A stretch of DNA of 22,476 nucleotides from a virus: IMG/VR virus record IMGVR_UViG_3300046006_002524, positions 1-22,476 of that record. One strand, given 5' to 3'. This document shows, piece after piece, positions 6,483 through 18,900 of the stretch. The position numbers and the translations under genes are program-made. Every line of letters begins with the position of its first letter. Position 1 is the stretch's first letter. The notes under the pieces were generated by a model. It did not search any database. It worked only from the letters and a program-made list of their open reading frames with translations, and had not been told where the DNA came from.

Positions 6483-6503
6483 CGGTATCGGAAAAATAAT
6501 TCT

Positions 6504-9500
6504 ATGATACCATCTACTACTAATCGATTACTTGTTGCAGAAGACTGGAAAAAAATATACCAGTCTTACAGAAATGCAGACTTTAAGAGCTATGACTTTG
6601 ACACTTTAAGAAGAACTATGATCACTTATCTAAGGGAAAATTATCCTGAAGATTTTAATGATTTCATTGATTCTAGTGAATACATTGCCTTAATTGATCT
6701 AATTGCATACCTTGGACAAAATGTCAGTTTCCGCATAGACTTAAATGCTCGTGAAAACTTTTTAGAAACTGCCCAGCGCCGTGACAGCGTACTACGTCTT
6801 GCTCGATTGATTAATTACAATGCAAAACGAACTGTGCCGGCATCTGGGATGCTTAAAATTATATCCCTGCAAACAACCGAAGGCGTATTTGATAACAACG
6901 GAAACAATTTAGCCAGTTCGATAGTTAGCTGGAACGATGCAACAAATTCCAATTGGTTTGAACAGTTTGTTACAGTATTAAATGCAGCAATGCCTGGCGC
7001 AGTTTCGTTCGGAAAACCAATTGCTTCTGATGTAATTGATGGCATTTCGACTGAAAAATACACCCTTAATAGTGTAACAGATGGTGTTCCTTTGTACTCT
7101 TTTTCTAAGAGTGTTAATGGTGTACAAATGACATTTGAGATCGTTAGTTCTGATTTTGATACTTCTATTGTCGAAGAAACTCCTAGACCTGGAAACACAT
7201 TTTCTTTTGTTTACAAAAATGATAACAGAGGAAACAGTTCATCTAATACCGGATTCTTTGTTCAATTCAAACAAGGCACACTATCTCTTTCTAGTTTTAA
7301 TATTGATAATCCTGTACCAAATGAAGTAATCGGCATTAACGCTAATAATATTAACGAATCTGATGTTTGGCTATGGCAGCTAAATCCAGACGGAACCTAT
7401 CCCGATCAAGCATGGACTAAAGTAAGCAATGTAACAGGCAACAATGTAATTTACAATAGTATTTCTCAAAATAATAGAAAGTTATATGCAGTCTCTACTA
7501 GAGAAAACGACCAAATTGACTTAAATTTCGCTGACGGCAGTTTTGGCGATCTTCCTAAAGGATTGTTTAGATTATTTTACAGGCAAAGTAATGGTCTAAC
7601 ATATTCCATCAAACCTGAGCAAATGCGTAACGTAGCATTCTCTGTTAATTATATCAATGCACAGGGACAACCGCATTCATTAAAAGTGTATGCAGCCTTG
7701 CAATATACTATTTCAAATTCTTCAGCATCTGAAACAAATGAAGCCATTAAGGTAAAAGCCCCTCAGGCATACTATTCTCAAAATAGAATGATTACGGGTG
7801 AGGATTATAACATTGTTCCGTTAACTGCTGGCACAGGTATTCTTAAAGTTAAAGCAATTAATAGGGTATCTAGTGGCATCTCAAAGTATTATGAAATGTC
7901 TGATGTATCTGGAAAATACAGCGATGTAAATATTTTTAGCTCAGACGGTATTTTATATAAAAATGCAAATGAGTATTTGTTTGAATATCCTGTTACTAAC
8001 AAAAACGAAGTTAGTTATAATCTAAAAACAAATCTAAACAAGGTGTTTAATCTTAAAGAATTTAGATCGTTTTATCTTGAAAATTATTCGAGACCTAGTT
8101 TAACCGAAAGTAATATTTCTTGGGTTAGGGCAACTGATACGACTAATCAAACTACAGGATATTTTACAATTGGTGGATTTCCAGTACCAGCCGGCGAGTT
8201 TTCTTCTAATAACCTAAAGTACGGATTGGTAGGATCTCTAATTAAATTTGTAGCACCTATAACAATTAATACAGCATTACCGCCCGGATCCGCTGCTCAA
8301 CAAACATATTTTTTACCTAATGGAAAATTAACATTTTCACAAGATAATACAACTACTTCAGTTAAGTGGGCCAAGATAATTTCTATTATCGGTGATGGAT
8401 ACAATGGTGGAAAAGGTGTGCTATCAACTGGAATTGGTCCTATTGTTATAACGGGTAATATACCGTCCGAATCAATTCCTGCAGAAGTAATTCCGAAATT
8501 TATAACATCGTTGGATCTTGACGTATTGACATTGGTTGTTAATCTATCAATGGCTAAAAAGAATTTTGGACTAAGCCTTGACCCATTAACATCTACCTGG
8601 TTTATTGTTGCTGATACAAATATTGATTTAGCATCTCCATTTAGTTTGTTAAATCAAGCAGATACTACAGATACTAATAGAGATGCTAGTTGGATGGTAG
8701 CATTTGTTTGGTCTGGTAACAAATATATTGTTCGATATAGAGTTACAGAATACATATTTGAAAGTGATAAAGAAACATCATTCTTTGTTGAACCGTATAA
8801 AGTTAATTACGATTATCTTAATGATACAGTTATTAAAGACAAAATTGTAATTTTTGGTATTAATTCTTCTCCTACTGCCGTATCAGGTGTATACTTAAAA
8901 GATGACCAAAACTGGCAAGTAGATAGTTCTGTAATTGAACTTGACGGATATCAAGAACCTAAAAAGATTAAGATTAGTTTTTATGATAAAGATGATGATG
9001 GTCAAATTGATAATCCTGATTCATTTACAAATATTGTACAACCTGACTCAATTAGTATTCAAACAACATTCAAAAATAAATTTGTTTACTTTGAAAAATT
9101 AACAGATGGGCTTCGATATAGATTAACATCTCCTGATAAATTTTATGCATGTCCTACAGAAAATGATGTGCCCGAATCAATGTTAGTAGACGGGCAATTA
9201 TTTTATTTTTATAGCCCTTCGATAAATGTTATAAAAACATGGAATTTAGGATCAACCTCATTTGATCTAAACACAACATACTTTGCAAAACCTGGTCGAT
9301 CAAATTTGAAATTTCAATACACTCACAAAGCTGCTGAAAACAGACGAATCGATCCTAGTAAAACAAATATCATGGACATTTACCTCCTAACAAAATCTTA
9401 TGATACTGAATTTAGAAATTGGATAACAGCATTATCGGGTGCCGAACCTCTAGCGCCTACCAGTCAAAGTTTAAGTTTATCATATTCTCCTACTTTGAAT

Positions 9501-9947
9501 AAAGTTAAAAGTATTAGTGATGAGTTAATTTTTCATCCTACTAATTATAAGATATTATTTGGCAATAAAGCAAGTCCTGTGTTACAAGCAGTGTTTAAGG
9601 CATCTAAAAATTCTTACAGGTCTAGTAGCGACAACGAATTAAAGACTAGAATTTTAACAGCAATTAACAGTTTCTTTTCAATAGAAAACTGGGAGTTCGG
9701 CCAAACATTTTATTTTAGCGAACTATCTACTTACGTTATGAACATTATGACTCCTGACATTACTAATTTTGTAATAGTTCCTAAGCAAAATAATTCTTTT
9801 GGCAGCTTATACGAAATTAAATGTCAAAGCAATGAAATATTTGTATCCGGTGCAACTATCTTAGATATAGAAATCATAGATTCTATAACTACATCAGAAA
9901 TTAAGGCGTTAGGCAATGTTGTTAATACAGTTGGGGGTCAACAGTAA
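6504..9947 (+). CDS. 6: Baseplate wedge protein gp6 (gpJ-like family), enlarged
   Basis: The 1,147-residue protein starts with the typical gp6 N-terminus (YDFDTLRRTMITYLRENYPE and SSEYIALIDLIAYLGQNVSF, within residues 1-80), followed by FLETAQRRDSVLRLARLINY. Residues 334-355 (DQIDLNFADGSFGDLPKGLF) and 420-436 (PQAYYSQNRMITGEDYN) match the 'FGDG..G..P' and 'aP...R..T.eDY' motifs shared with the P2 gpJ wedge family. gp6 dimers link wedges into the inner baseplate ring and hold gp25 and gp53. T4 gp6 has 660 residues; here about 480 extra residues lie mainly between the DY motif and the conserved C-terminus (about 1045-1147, starting LKTRILTAINSFFSIENWEF). Residues 828-839 (DKDDDGQIDNPD) form an EF-hand-like loop. 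Its stop overlaps the next start in TAATG. Confidence 0.9.
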   Translation: MIPSTTNRLLVAEDWKKIYQSYRNADFKSYDFDTLRRTMITYLRENYPEDFNDFIDSSEYIALIDLIAYLGQNVSFRIDLNARENFLETAQRRDSVLRLARLINYNAKRTVPASGMLKIISLQTTEGVFDNNGNNLASSIVSWNDATNSNWFEQFVTVLNAAMPGAVSFGKPIASDVIDGISTEKYTLNSVTDGVPLYSFSKSVNGVQMTFEIVSSDFDTSIVEETPRPGNTFSFVYKNDNRGNSSSNTGFFVQFKQGTLSLSSFNIDNPVPNEVIGINANNINESDVWLWQLNPDGTYPDQAWTKVSNVTGNNVIYNSISQNNRKLYAVSTRENDQIDLNFADGSFGDLPKGLFRLFYRQSNGLTYSIKPEQMRNVAFSVNYINAQGQPHSLKVYAALQYTISNSSASETNEAIKVKAPQAYYSQNRMITGEDYNIVPLTAGTGILKVKAINRVSSGISKYYEMSDVSGKYSDVNIFSSDGILYKNANEYLFEYPVTNKNEVSYNLKTNLNKVFNLKEFRSFYLENYSRPSLTESNISWVRATDTTNQTTGYFTIGGFPVPAGEFSSNNLKYGLVGSLIKFVAPITINTALPPGSAAQQTYFLPNGKLTFSQDNTTTSVKWAKIISIIGDGYNGGKGVLSTGIGPIVITGNIPSESIPAEVIPKFITSLDLDVLTLVVNLSMAKKNFGLSLDPLTSTWFIVADTNIDLASPFSLLNQADTTDTNRDASWMVAFVWSGNKYIVRYRVTEYIFESDKETSFFVEPYKVNYDYLNDTVIKDKIVIFGINSSPTAVSGVYLKDDQNWQVDSSVIELDGYQEPKKIKISFYDKDDDGQIDNPDSFTNIVQPDSISIQTTFKNKFVYFEKLTDGLRYRLTSPDKFYACPTENDVPESMLVDGQLFYFYSPSINVIKTWNLGSTSFDLNTTYFAKPGRSNLKFQYTHKAAENRRIDPSKTNIMDIYLLTKSYDTEFRNWITALSGAEPLAPTSQSLSLSYSPTLNKVKSISDELIFHPTNYKILFGNKASPVLQAVFKASKNSYRSSSDNELKTRILTAINSFFSIENWEFGQTFYFSELSTYVMNIMTPDITNFVIVPKQNNSFGSLYEIKCQSNEIFVSGATILDIEIIDSITTSEIKALGNVVNTVGGQQ
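8985..9020 (+). other. EF-hand-like calcium loop in gp6
   Basis: Residues 828-839 read DKDDDGQIDNPD. Acidic side chains at positions 1, 3, 5, 9 and 12, Gly at 6 and Ile at 8 follow the EF-hand/dockerin loop pattern, with Asp rather than Glu at position 12. I recall a similar acidic loop in gp6 of marine T4-like phages. Calcium binding is inferred. Confidence 0.55.
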
Positions 9948-12900
9948 TGGCCAATAATATTCGCAAGTCAGTTGATTTACTTCCTGCATATTTTAGAACA
10001 GAAAAAAATAATAAATTTTTATCTAGTACATTAGATCAGTTTATGTCTGTTCCTCAATTGAACAGAGTAGATGCATTTGTTGGAAGTAAAAATACTCCTA
10101 ACTACTCTAGTGATGATAGATACGTAGAAGAAACAAATCTTTTACGTCAATCATATCAACTAGAGCCTGCATTAATTGTCAAAACATTAACTCAAGAAAT
10201 TAAAAAAGCATTTGCATTAGACGATTTGCTAAATCAAATTGACAGTCATAATGGACATTCATCAAATTTAGATAGATTATTGCATCCTCAATTTTATTCT
10301 TATGATCCTAAAATTGATTGGGATAAATTTATCAACTTTCGAGAATATTTTTGGTTACCAACTGGTCCGGATTCGGTTAGTATTTCTGGAGATAGAAAAG
10401 CGTCACAGGTTGAGTATAATGTTACAGATGCTAGCGATGGCATCCAATTCTTCTTTAATAATTCTACTACTTCTCAACAATTAATTCTTTACAGAGGAAC
10501 TACTTACGTCTTTAATATAAAATCTATTCATAATTTTTATATTAAGTACACAAACACTGCTGACTCCGATAACATGTTTGATATGGGAATTACAGGAAAT
10601 GGTACTAACAATGGACAGATTGTTGTTACTATAACTGGTCAGACCCCGGAATACCTGTTCTATACATCTGATGATGACCAATTGGCCACTGGTCCAATTT
10701 TTGTAAAAGATCCTGAATTTAATTCATCCATTGATGTTGAAGCTGATATTATTGGAAAGAAATATTATACTTCTGCAACCGGTGTAGAATTTATTAATGG
10801 ATTAAAAATTAAATTTATTGGTACAGTATTTCCGGAATTTTATAGAGATGCTGAATTTATTGTTAATGGCGTTGGCAAATCTATTAATCTTATTAAGTTT
10901 AATGATTTAGCAACTCCTGATGTTATTGCCGATTTGTATAACACTAGATTTGATGGCACAAACTTTGATCAATTTCCGTTCGATAATTTTTCAAATATTC
11001 CGTTGGTGCCAGAATATGTAACTATTAGCAAGGCTAGTAAAGATCTAAATCCATGGACACGTTATAATAGATGGTTTCATTCTGATGTTATTCGAACAGC
11101 CGCCGCCGCCAATGGAACAGTGGCAGTGTATCCTGCCGAATATAGAGCAACTCGTCCTATTGTAGAATTTTTGCCAAACATGCAATTGTTTGATTTTGGT
11201 ACAACTGCAATTCCTAACGTAGATTTAATTGATACTGTTACAACAAATGCATTCTTAAAGATTGAAAATCAGTTTGGATTTTATATTGATGGTATATTAT
11301 TGGAAGAAGGATTTCGTGTAATCTTTACCGCCGACGTAGACCCGCTAGTTCGTGGCAAAATCTTTAGAGTACACTTTTCCCTAGTCGGTACAAATACTAA
11401 AATTGATTTAATTTTAGAAGATGATCAAACAGTTGACGGCTCTTGTGCATTAGTCAAACAAGGATTAGAACATGGTGGTACATCTTGGTGGTACAATGGT
11501 ACTATTTGGAATAAAGGACAACAAAGATCCACTAGAAACCAAGCTCCTCTTTTTGATCTGTTTGACGATACTGGTGCAAATTATTCTGATAGCAATTATA
11601 CAACTGATTTTGCTGGTAACAAAATTTTTGGTTACGGAATCGGAACTGGTGCTAACGATCCTATTTTAGGGTTTCCTTTATTATATAGAAATATAGGAGT
11701 TGAGGGAACTTATCTATTCAAGAATTATTTTGCAACAGAAGAATTTTTATTAGTAAAAAATAATATAACAGGATATACGCCTACCGCTAGCACTTATTTT
11801 AAGATTGATGGCGTTCTAACAAATGTCTGGGTAGAAACTGCGGATTATAGTATCCCATTAATTGACGGAGTATACGATGTTCCGTTAAATCTTAGTAATA
11901 ATCCGTTAAATGATCCTATTTCTGATTTTACTCTAACTGAATTATCTAACCATGTTAATTCTATGGTTGATCGAGATCCTAATTTTGTAGGAGTATTCCC
12001 AGGAGTAAGTAATCTTAAAGATCTTCCAGAAGTATCAAAGTATGGAACAAAATTAATTTCAAACTTAAATTCTTTAGCTTTTGCTCAACATTTTATAAGT
12101 GATGAAGAAAATAGTATCATATCTGCAATTAGACTTGTTGGTGAAAATTATTATCAATTTAAGTTAAATTTAATTAAGACAATATCGTCAGTGGATCAAA
12201 CGTTGTCGCCAGTTGATGCGCTTGATGCAGCCCTTCAAATCTTAAATCAAAATAAAACTACTACATTCCCTTACTACTATAGTGACATGATGCCACACGG
12301 ATCTGGAGCAGTTATTAGAAATTATACTGTTACTGATTCTAGAAATAAAAAATATTCAATTCCTGCAGATTTTAATCTCACTCAATTAAGTACTACTGGT
12401 ACATTAGTCTATCTAAATGGGCAGCAATTGTTGGTTAATGCAGATTATGTATTTGATTCCTATGATACTAACGTTGAAATTTTAACTCCACTAGAACGTA
12501 ATGATGTTGTTACTGTAAAATATTATAGCAACACTACTGGTAGTTTTATTCCTCCAACTCCTACTAAGTTAGGATTATATCCTAAATTTGAACCAGTAGT
12601 ATTTGAAGACAATACGTATGCATTAGATGCTCGACAAGTTTTACAAGGCCATGATGGTAGTATTACCATATTGTTTGACGACTATCGTGATAACATTTTA
12701 TTAGAATTTGAACGTAGAATTTTTAACAATATTAAAGTTGACTACAGACAAGATTTGTTTGATGTTAATTCTGTGTTGCCTGGCATATTTAGAGATCAAG
12801 AATATACATATTCTGAAATTTTAGATCCGGTACATCGAGATTTATTAAAATGGAAAACTACATACAGTGTTGAGACTGATGACAATTTAACGTTTGATAT

Positions 12901-15900
12901 TTCGTTACCAAGGACATTTAATTATAGTTCAGTTACTACCAACGGTATATCTCTACCAGGCAACTGGCGAGCCATCTTTAAGATGTATTTCGATACTGAC
13001 AGACCACACATTACTCCTTGGGAAATGTTAGGGTTTAGTGTTATGCCGGTATGGTGGGAAGATCAATATGGACCTGCCCCATACACATCAGGCAACACCT
13101 TACTATGGGAAGACATTCAAGCTGGCAGAATTAGGCAAGGCACTAGAGCAGGAATTGATCCTATCTATATTAGACAAGGACTGCTGAATATCTTGCCTGT
13201 AGATGAAAACGGCAATTTAGTAGATATTCGAACTTGGGGTCCTCTTGGTGCAGCATCATATCTAGATACCGCTGATCAACCATGGAAATTTGGTGATAGC
13301 GGCCCTGGAGAAACTGCCTGGAGAAGAGGTAGTTACTGGCCGTTTGCTGTGCAGATTATTATGGCAATACTAAAACCTGCCGCATACTCTGCATTAATGT
13401 TTGATACTAGTAGACTTGTTAAAAATGTAATAGGTCAGTATGTTTATTCCGAAGATAATTTATTCTTGAATCAATCTAGGGTATTGTTGCCTTACGAAAA
13501 AGTTAACAACGTTGTAACATTTACAGCAGGATACAGTGTATTTGCAATAGAAGCTGGACAAATTAGAAATTCTAAGTATCTATCATTTCTTAAAGAAGAG
13601 CTGCAAAATTCTACATTTAATTTGATGCACAAGGTTGGTGGATTTGTTAGCAAAGATAAATTAGAAATAGTAATTGACTCAGTTAATCCTAACAGTGTTA
13701 ATCCTGGAATCTTGTTACCTGTTGAAGATTATAATATTCATTTTAATGTTAGTAATCCTGTAAAAGTTGTTAATATTTCTGGATTCATTATTCAGAAGTT
13801 ACAAGGTAAATTTATTTTACGAGGGTATGATAAAGTAAAACCGTATTTTACAATACTACCTGCAATACACGAAAAGTCTGATACTTACATTACTGTTGGG
13901 GGTAAAAGCGAAGATTATTCAGTATGGTCTATAAACGTTTATTATCCAATTGGTCAGGTTATTCTTTATGAAAATTCATTTTATAGAGTAACTAATAATC
14001 ATAATTCGGGTACTACATTTAATTCATTAAACTATTCTGTACTTACTGAATTGCCTATAATTAATGCAACTGTAGTTGCGTATCCGGCAGCATTTGACAG
14101 CAATACAATCAATGTTCCGTACACTACTAGTTACACTTCTATTCAAGAAGTTGCTGATGTAATGGCTGGCTACGGCCGATGGTTAGAAACTCAAGGTTTT
14201 GAGTTTGACGAATATGGCAACGATATCGGCGAAACGTTAAATTGGAAATTTGCAATTAAAGAATTTGCCTATTGGTCTAGTCAAAATTGGGCAGATAATA
14301 GTGTAATTGCAATTAGTCCTTTTGCAAATTCTATTAAATTTACATTCCAAGACTCTGTTGTTGATGATATTTTTAGTAGTTTTTACGATTACACATTATT
14401 AAAAGCAGACGGATTATCCTTTCCATTTGCAGATTTAATCATTAGTCGAACAGACGGGCAATGTACAATTACATCAAAGAATGATCAAGAAGGTATATTT
14501 TTTGCAAGTCTAAGATTAGTACAAAAAGAACATGCATTAATCTTGAATAATACAAGTCGATTTAATGATGTTATATATGATATTGATACTGGTTATAGAC
14601 AACGTCGAATTAGACTAGTGGGATTTAAGACAGCTAACTGGAATGGTGACTATTTTAGTCCAGGATTTGTTTACGATGCTGCTGTTATTAAAACGTGGAA
14701 ATCGTACGAAGATTATGTTGCAGGAGATATTGTAGAATACACCGGCAGTTATTACTCTCTTGACAGAAACTTACCTGGTAAGGAAAGTTTTGATTTTACT
14801 GATTGGAATAAATTAGGTGCTAAACCTGTAGCTCAATTAATTCCAAACTTTGAATATAAATTAAATCAATTTGAAGATTTTTATAGTTTAGAAATTGATA
14901 ATTTTGATATTAGTCAACAAGAATTAGCACAACATTTAACTGGATATAGTTCAAGATTATATCTTAGCAATATGTTTGTTAACCACACTGCTCAATATAA
15001 ATTCTTTCAAGGATTTATTAAGGAAAAGGGCACACGAAATGCTCTTGACAAATTGGCAAAGGCAAGTGTACATAACCTACAGGGACAAATTGATTTTAAT
15101 GAAGAGTGGGCATTTAGAATTGGTGCGTTTGGTGCGTATGCATCGTTACAAGAATTAGAATTTCCGTTATCCGAATCTAAATTTGTCGACAATTCTCAAT
15201 TAATTAAATTTGTATCTGAGATTCCTGTTATAGAGTATGACTCTACATTATATGTAACTTCAGAGTTATTATCAATTAAACCGTTGGATTACAATGTTGA
15301 TACTACCTTTTTTACAAAAGATGCATTGTTTGATCTAAAACCTTTCCTACTACCAGTTGCAGGATATGTTCGATTAGAGGATGTTGATTATACCGTTAAG
15401 TCTAAACAAGACTTACTAAACTTTATTCCAGGTAAAACTGTTAATCAAGGTGATACATTTTGGGTAGCATTTGATAATAATAATGACTGGGGAGTGTATC
15501 GATATACAAGAATGCCGTCTGCAATTATTGGCGTGACTGATAATATTGCAGGCGAAAGTATTACATTTACAACCAATGCATATCACGGATTAACTGTTGG
15601 TGATATTATTGCAGTTACTCGATTTGCAGACGAAGTTAACGGAATTTATATTATTTCTGAAATTAATAGGTTAAATGAAATTGTAGTTAAAACTACAGTT
15701 ACTGCACCTACTAGTACTAATGATTTCGGTGTGTTGTTTAAGTTTGTTTCATCTAGATTTGAAAAATTTGATGATCTAGTTGACACAAAATATGTTGCTG
15801 ATATTTTTCCAGGTAGAAAAATTTGGGTCGACTCTAATGTAACTGGACAATGGGAAGTTTATGAAAAGATTAATAATTATACTCCTAGTATATTAACTAA

Positions 15901-18900
15901 CAGAATTTTATCTGACGGTTCTTTTTACGGTGAAGTAATTATTTCTAAAGAAAATTCTAATTTCTTAGTAGTGTCAGCGCCTCGATTGACTGACGACAAC
16001 GGATCTGGCCAGATTTTTATGTACACTAATACTGGTGGAACATTAAAGCTAATCAACAGCTATCCACTAAACCGTGGACTAAATCAATATTATGAAAATG
16101 GCGGCCAGCCTGCTGCAAAATTTGGATTTGGTTTAGACTTTGATGCTGTTGACGGCATAATAATAGCCGGCGCTCCGTATGCATCAAATGTTAATGCTGA
16201 TGCATCTGGCAGCACTAGATATGTTCAATCTATTAATGCTGGTATTGGAAATATTAACGACGGCATGATTGTTATTTCGACCCTCAATGTAGCAGGTAAT
16301 GCAGAACTGCGTCATGTTATGTTGGCCTGCCAAGAACCTGCTAATAATTTAGAATTTGGTTATAGTACATTTATTGCCAGTACCGCTTCTCAAAAGATTG
16401 CATTAGTTGGCGCCCCTGGTCACACAAATTCTACAGGTGCTGTATTCAGTTACGATGTTGCATATATTAAATCATTTGATAATTTATCAATTGAAGTTAA
16501 TGCAACTGCAACTTCTCAAATTAAGTTACCGTCTCCTGGCATATCAACCGGTGCTAGATTTGGCGATGTTATTGCTGGCGATCTTGTAGGTAAGAGAATT
16601 GCAGTCAGTGCTCCAGGATATAGTAACGGCAAGGGTGCAGTGTATGTTTACGAAAACACAGGGACTACATCTGATTACACATTTGTACAAAGTTTATTAT
16701 GGAATGATGCATCGTTAAACAGTGCTATTTCGTCAGACGGACAGTTTGGCTATGATATAGATATGGACGATTCTGGAAAGTATCTATTTGTCTCAGCGTT
16801 CAATGCATATGACAGCGTTTTGCAACGCGGCAAAGTTGTTATATATGAATGGACCGGTACCCAATATACTGCAACTCAAGTAATTGACAATCCAAGTACT
16901 ACTAATGGTTTGAAATTTGGATTTAGCATTGAAAGCGATTCTTCTGGAAATATTCTAACTGTTACTTCTCAAGGCCCTAACTATTTTGCAAGTGCAAGTT
17001 TTGATGAATATTCAACTACATTTGATTCTGAATCGACTCGCCTAGGCACCTTAGTTGAAGACTCTGGATCTGCATATGTTTACAATAGATACGAAGAAAA
17101 ATTTATTTTTGCTAGTGAGTTATACAATAGTTCAGTTCTACCTAATAGTTCATACGGATACTCTACTTCTGTAAGTAGAGAAACAGTTTATGTTAGTTCA
17201 CCGAGGCATATTAGCACTGGTACATTACGTACTGGTGCAATACATATATGGCAAGCAAACGATCCAGCTTCCAACAGTTGGAATTTAGTTCGCCAACAAA
17301 CTGAATTAGTTGATGTAGAAAAGATTAAACAAGTTAAGACTATTAATGTTTATGAAGATACCGTAATTGATTACCTTGAAATTTATGATCCTATCAAAGG
17401 AAAAATTCCACAAGTTGCTGATCAAGAAATTAGATTCAAGACATTTTTTGATCCTGCCGTATATAATACAGGTACCAACACTTCAGCTACAATAGATGTG
17501 TCTACTTCGTGGAGTTCAGAACACGTTGGCGAATTGTGGTGGGACCTATCTGCTGTTAAGTATACCTGGTACGAGCAAGGTGATGTTGAATTTAGAAAAA
17601 ATACATGGGGCTCAGTATTTCCAGGATGTTCGATTGATATTTACGAATGGGTAAAATCCGATTTCTTGCCAGAACAATGGGCTATTGATGCAGACACTAC
17701 CGCAGGCCTTGCAGCAAATATTAGTGGTACTCCTAGATATGTTGACAATTCTGCATACGTAGTAGAACAGACATACAGTTCAATAATGGATACTTTTGTA
17801 AACGTTTATTATTTCTGGGTAAGAAATACTGTAGTTGTTCCGGTAAGACAAGGTAGACAACTATCGGCATTTGATGTTGCAGGACTAATTGAAAATCCAA
17901 AATTATTTGGATTAAAATATATTGAGCCATTATCTAGTAACAGTGTATCTGTAGTAAATGTCAAGGGATCATTAATCAACGAACGTATTTCTTTGAATAT
18001 TCAAGTGGATGATATTGACAATGAGACAAATAAACATACCGAATGGTTACTGCTAGAAGAGAATAACAAACATAGTTTACCTACTCCTAGTTTAGAGAAA
18101 AAATTAATTGATAGTTTGTTAGGACAAGATTCTTTAGGTAATGTTGTTCCTGATCCTATGCTTTCTGATAGACAAAAATACGGTATTGGTATTCGTCCTA
18201 GACAAAGTATGTTTAAGGATAGATTTTCAGCGTTACGTAACTTCATTGAATATGTTAACAATGTTTTTGCCAATAATTTAATTACAGATTTTTGTAATTT
18301 AGATAGACTTAATTCTAAAGAAGCTATACCTGATACAGCTCTTGCTGAATACGATGTAGTAGTAGGTGACATTAGTCAACGTAACGAAATAAACATCAGT
18401 AAAGTTAAATTGGCAAGTGTATCCTGTACTGTTGAACACGGAAGAATTGCCAGTGTTAAAATTTTAGATCCCGGATTTGGATATGGAAAATTAAATCCGT
18501 TAACATTTGATGATTTGGGAGTTGCGTTAACATGGCGCGGCCCAGCAGTCGAAGTTTTTAATGATCAAAATAATAGTAAATTAGAATCTATTATTGATGA
18601 ACTGGGTAGAATTATAAATGTTCAAATTGTTAATAGCGGATCGGGATACGAAGCTACTCCAGAAATTTTTGTTAGACCGTACACCGTAATTGTCTCTTCT
18701 GATGAAAATTCTAGAGGACGTTGGGCAAAATATATATTAAGCGACAGCGGCTGGTCAAAAATTCAAACACAAAGTTTTGATACAACTCTATATTGGGATC
18801 TTATAGATTGGGTATCTGCTGAATTTAATCAATATCACCGATTAACTGCAATTGTAGGGCAACGTGCCGAGTTAGATGAGTTATATCTAACAGCAGGAGA

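Noticed and set aside
6815-7198. Minus-strand frame of 127 codons within gp6
   Set aside because: It is antisense to the conserved gp6 region and has no supporting signals.
18001-18372. Minus-strand frame of 123 codons within the giant gene
   Set aside because: Composition is that of an antisense shadow; no ribosome binding site and no family resemblance, while the plus frame is continuous.
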